DNA of 5,599 nucleotides from Actinomycetota bacterium (lineage in GTDB: Bacteria > Actinomycetota > Actinomycetes > Nanopelagicales > Nanopelagicaceae), in contig CANKXJ010000055.1 of NCBI GenBank assembly GCA_947487595.1, forward strand, positions 1 to 5,599, read 5' to 3'. The notes beneath the pieces were generated by a model. The model was not told the DNA's origin. It saw only the letters and a program-made list of their open reading frames with translations, and made no database searches. A program made the translations under genes and the position numbers. Each line of letters begins with the position of its first letter. Positions within the stretch are counted from its first letter, which is position 1. This document shows, piece by piece, positions 5,594 to 5,599 of the stretch.

Positions 5594-5599
5594 GTGGCA

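Overview
The window holds one five-gene operon on the + strand, a complete binding-protein-dependent ABC importer followed by an enolase-superfamily enzyme, and one convergent GNAT acetyltransferase gene on the - strand. Base composition looks mid-40s % G+C (judged by eye). The binding protein and permeases resemble importers I associate with actinobacteria. Moderate G+C, very tight gene packing and GTG/TTG starts would fit a streamlined low-G+C actinobacterium such as the freshwater acI/Nanopelagicales group. This placement is an inference and cannot be proved from the window.

Layout: 66-1196, secreted solute-binding protein (a longer ATG27 form is possible); 1214-2131, first permease (TTG start); 2128-2922, second permease (ATGA overlap); 2941-3990, ATPase (TTG start behind a strong Shine-Dalgarno); 3987-5096, mandelate-racemase-type enolase-superfamily enzyme (ATGA overlap with the ATPase gene); 5093-5593 on the - strand, GNAT acetyltransferase sharing a TTAA double stop with the enolase-type gene. 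No stretch over 300 bases lacks a gene. I see no tRNA, rRNA, CRISPR, insertion sequence or convincing intrinsic terminator. The promoter must lie upstream of base 1.

How the genes work together: the binding protein captures a small solute outside the membrane, two six-helix permeases carry it across, and a PotA/FbpC-type ATPase powers import. The enolase-type enzyme is translationally coupled to the ATPase and probably acts on the imported compound as a dehydratase, cycloisomerase or epimerase on a carboxylate. The importer belongs by appearance to the iron/polyamine/opine/phosphonate type, not the usual sugar type, so the ligand is open. The GNAT gene is probably unrelated.

Most unusual features: (1) a near-perfect palindrome at 1225-1276 inside the first codons of permease 1, able to form a stem of about 22 base pairs with a 3-nt loop, followed by a second hairpin; (2) a crowded translation-initiation region at 12-68, where a 10-codon ORF ends inside the Shine-Dalgarno of the binding-protein gene; (3) a 15-bp out-of-frame direct repeat in the GNAT acetyl-CoA loop, together with a Met at a normally Gly/Ala position.
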